A stretch of DNA of 64,000 bases from an uncultured Megasphaera sp. (GTDB lineage: Bacteria > Bacillota > Negativicutes > Veillonellales > Megasphaeraceae): positions 177,448 to 241,447 of the forward strand of contig CAKPVJ010000001.1 of the NCBI GenBank assembly GCA_934193515.1. Reading direction: 5' to 3'. The notes beneath the pieces are model-generated. The model had not been told where the DNA came from. It was given only the letters and a program-made list of their open reading frames with translations, and searched no databases. The position numbers and the translations under genes were made by a program. Shown one piece after another: positions 62,836 to 64,000 of the stretch (positions are counted from its first letter, which is position 1; the number at the start of each line of letters is the position of its first letter).

Positions 62836-62873
62836 GAGTATACTACGTTGGCCAATATCACATGATATCTGTA

Positions 62874-63776
62874 TTACAACTCAGTATCTGCATGCTGCAG
62901 TAATTTTTCAAACTCTTGGGCCGGCATGGGTTTAGCAAAATAAAATCCTTGTATCATATCACAACCGTTGTCCCACAAAAATTCGTATTGTTCTTTCGTT
63001 TCCACTCCTTCCGCAATGGTCTGCATATGCATGAGTTTGGCAATATCAATAATATAGGTCGTCATCTTCTTGCCTTCTTCACTCATATCATCGACAAAAC
63101 TTTTATCTATCTTTAGTGCCGATGCTTTGAAGCGTTTAACCATACTGATAGACGAGTAGCCCATCCCAAAATCATCAATCAAGACGCTAAAGCCGAGGTT
63201 CCGCAAATCACTGACCAGTTTTTCACTGATTTCTACGGCATTGAACAAGGTTCCTTCTGTAATTTCAATAGGAATATCTTCACAGCCCAACTTGTACTTT
63301 TTCAGTATATCGACATATTTTTGGATAAATTCTTTGCCGTAGAGACGATGCCGCGATACGTTGACAGAAATAGGCAGCGTATGATACCCTGCTTTTTTCC
63401 ATTGATGCTGCTGCCGACAGACATCTTCAAACATATAATCATCAATATACATGATGACGCCTACGATTTCCGACAACGGAATAAATTTCCCCGGCATCAC
63501 CAACGAACCATCTGGCTGTTCCCACCGTATAAGGGCTTCTGCCCCTATCAGTTTTTTCGTCTTGGCATCATACTGCGGCTGATAATACGGACGAAATTCA
63601 TGATTTTGCAGGGCTATGCTGATTTTATCAATCAGATGCTTATTTTTAACAATATTAGCCGTCATGGCAGGATCGTAAAACCGATAATATATATTATACT
63701 TCTTTTTGATGCTCCGCCGCGTCAACACGGCATAGTTCTGCATGTTTTCTAAATTCGTTTCTCCCTTTTTAATGGA
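62874..63776 (-). pseudogene. GGDEF-EAL cyclic-di-GMP phosphodiesterase, truncated at its 5' side by IS30
   Basis: An intact reading frame of 289 aa starts at ATG 63743, but the frame stays open upstream into SSIKKGETNLEN, the usual end of a GGDEF domain, and joins the insertion element near 63777. Residues 1-35 (YAVLTRRSIKKKYNIYYRFYD) are the last helix-strand of GGDEF. The EAL domain looks active: EALIRW, VNVSRHRL, PIEITEGTLF, IDDFGMGYSS, LKIDKSFV, AEGVET and IQGFYFAKP are all kept. Any sensor domain and most of GGDEF are lost, or lie beyond the element. A protein could still be made from read-through or from IS-borne transcription. Confidence 0.8.
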
Positions 63777-64000
63777 TGAATTGTCAAGTCAAGTGCAACG
63801 TTTTTGAAAAATAGACCTCATAGGGTGTTTTGTAGCCAAGACATTTTCTAGGTCTTAGATTGAGTTCATCAATTTTCTCTTGAATATAGTTATTCGAAAT
63901 ATCCGTGATATCCTTTCCCTTTGGAAAATATTCTCTCAAAAGACCATTTGTGTTTTCATTGGTTCCTCTCTGCCATGGCTGATATGGCTTGGGAAAATAG
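63777..64000 (-). mobile_element. IS30-family insertion element, right end
   Basis: The element begins at about 63777 with an end sequence containing GTCAAGTCAAGTGCAAC and runs past 64000. The exact boundary and any target duplication cannot be fixed from one end. Confidence 0.75.
63784..64000 (-). CDS. IS30-family transposase, C-terminal 71 residues
   Basis: Partial; the gene enters from beyond the window and ends at TGA 63784-63786. PWQRGTNENTNGLLREYFPKG holds the last Glu of the DDE triad (NEN region), followed by EKIDELNLRPRKCLGYKTPYEVYF, which are IS30 C-terminal signatures. Confidence 0.92.
   Translation of the reverse strand, partial: YFPKPYQPWQRGTNENTNGLLREYFPKGKDITDISNNYIQEKIDELNLRPRKCLGYKTPYEVYFSKTLHLT

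Noticed and set aside
62675..62935. Plus-strand frame crossing the C11 tract, considered as a phase-variable gene
   Set aside because: No ribosome-binding site, starts within the yfcE terminator and runs antisense into the EAL gene.
1..64000. CRISPR arrays, rRNA or tRNA genes, prophage and defence systems
   Set aside because: I looked for regularly spaced repeats, cloverleaf-like segments, rRNA motifs and phage or defence gene families and saw none.

Overview
The window reads as a stretch of chromosome from a low-to-mid GC, anaerobic, Gram-negative-type Firmicute. My best guess is the class Negativicutes, Megasphaera or a close relative. This rests on the Firmicute layout (ylxM-ffh-rpsP-khpA-ylqD-rimM-trmD; ctsR-mcsA-mcsB-clpC), strict-anaerobe metabolism (a single-chain pyruvate:ferredoxin oxidoreductase and acetate kinase), and my memory of related genomes. 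No database comparison was possible. There are no rRNA or tRNA genes, no CRISPR array and no prophage. Nearly everything is housekeeping, and most genes lie on the minus strand.

Layout. 1-3.2 kb: SRP/ribosome maturation operon behind a consensus promoter. 3.5-5.1 kb: thiW-thiM thiazole salvage under a divergent thi-box RNA. 5.2-6.6 kb: alanine/glycine symporter. 7-11.6 kb: ctsR-mcsA-mcsB-clpC protein quality-control operon, with clpC carrying a frameshift in an A7 run. 11.8-20.8 kb: long operon ruvC-ruvA-ruvB-DUF2905-spoIID-queA-tgt-yajC-FTHF ligase-secD-secF (recombination, queuosine, protein export). 21-24.7 kb: lipoprotein flavodoxin plus two aldo/keto reductases, divergent from a LysR regulator. 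24.9-31.6 kb: MscS channel, rpmF-yceD, a TGS-type nucleoside kinase and hypothetical genes. 31.7-43.1 kb: recJ-relA-dtd-MBL hydrolase-AI-2E exporter-fur-hemZ-hisS-aspS. 43.3-50.7 kb: pyruvate:ferredoxin oxidoreductase divergent from a second LysR regulator, a HAD phosphatase and ackA, which together can take pyruvate to acetate and ATP. 51-54 kb: tmcAL and a glutamate:Na+ symporter. 54.3-61.2 kb: uvrB-uvrA-uvrC behind an SOS-like box. 61.4-62.6 kb: acetyltransferase and phosphodiesterase. 62.9-64 kb: a GGDEF-EAL gene cut at its 5' side by an IS30-family element that runs off the window.

The most interesting points are the clpC frameshift, a thi-box RNA whose pyrimidine-sensing arm is conserved but whose pyrophosphate-sensing arm is not, the IS30-truncated cyclic-di-GMP gene, and several clean operator-like dyads. 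I found no convincing new multi-gene system; the window is mostly core genome.
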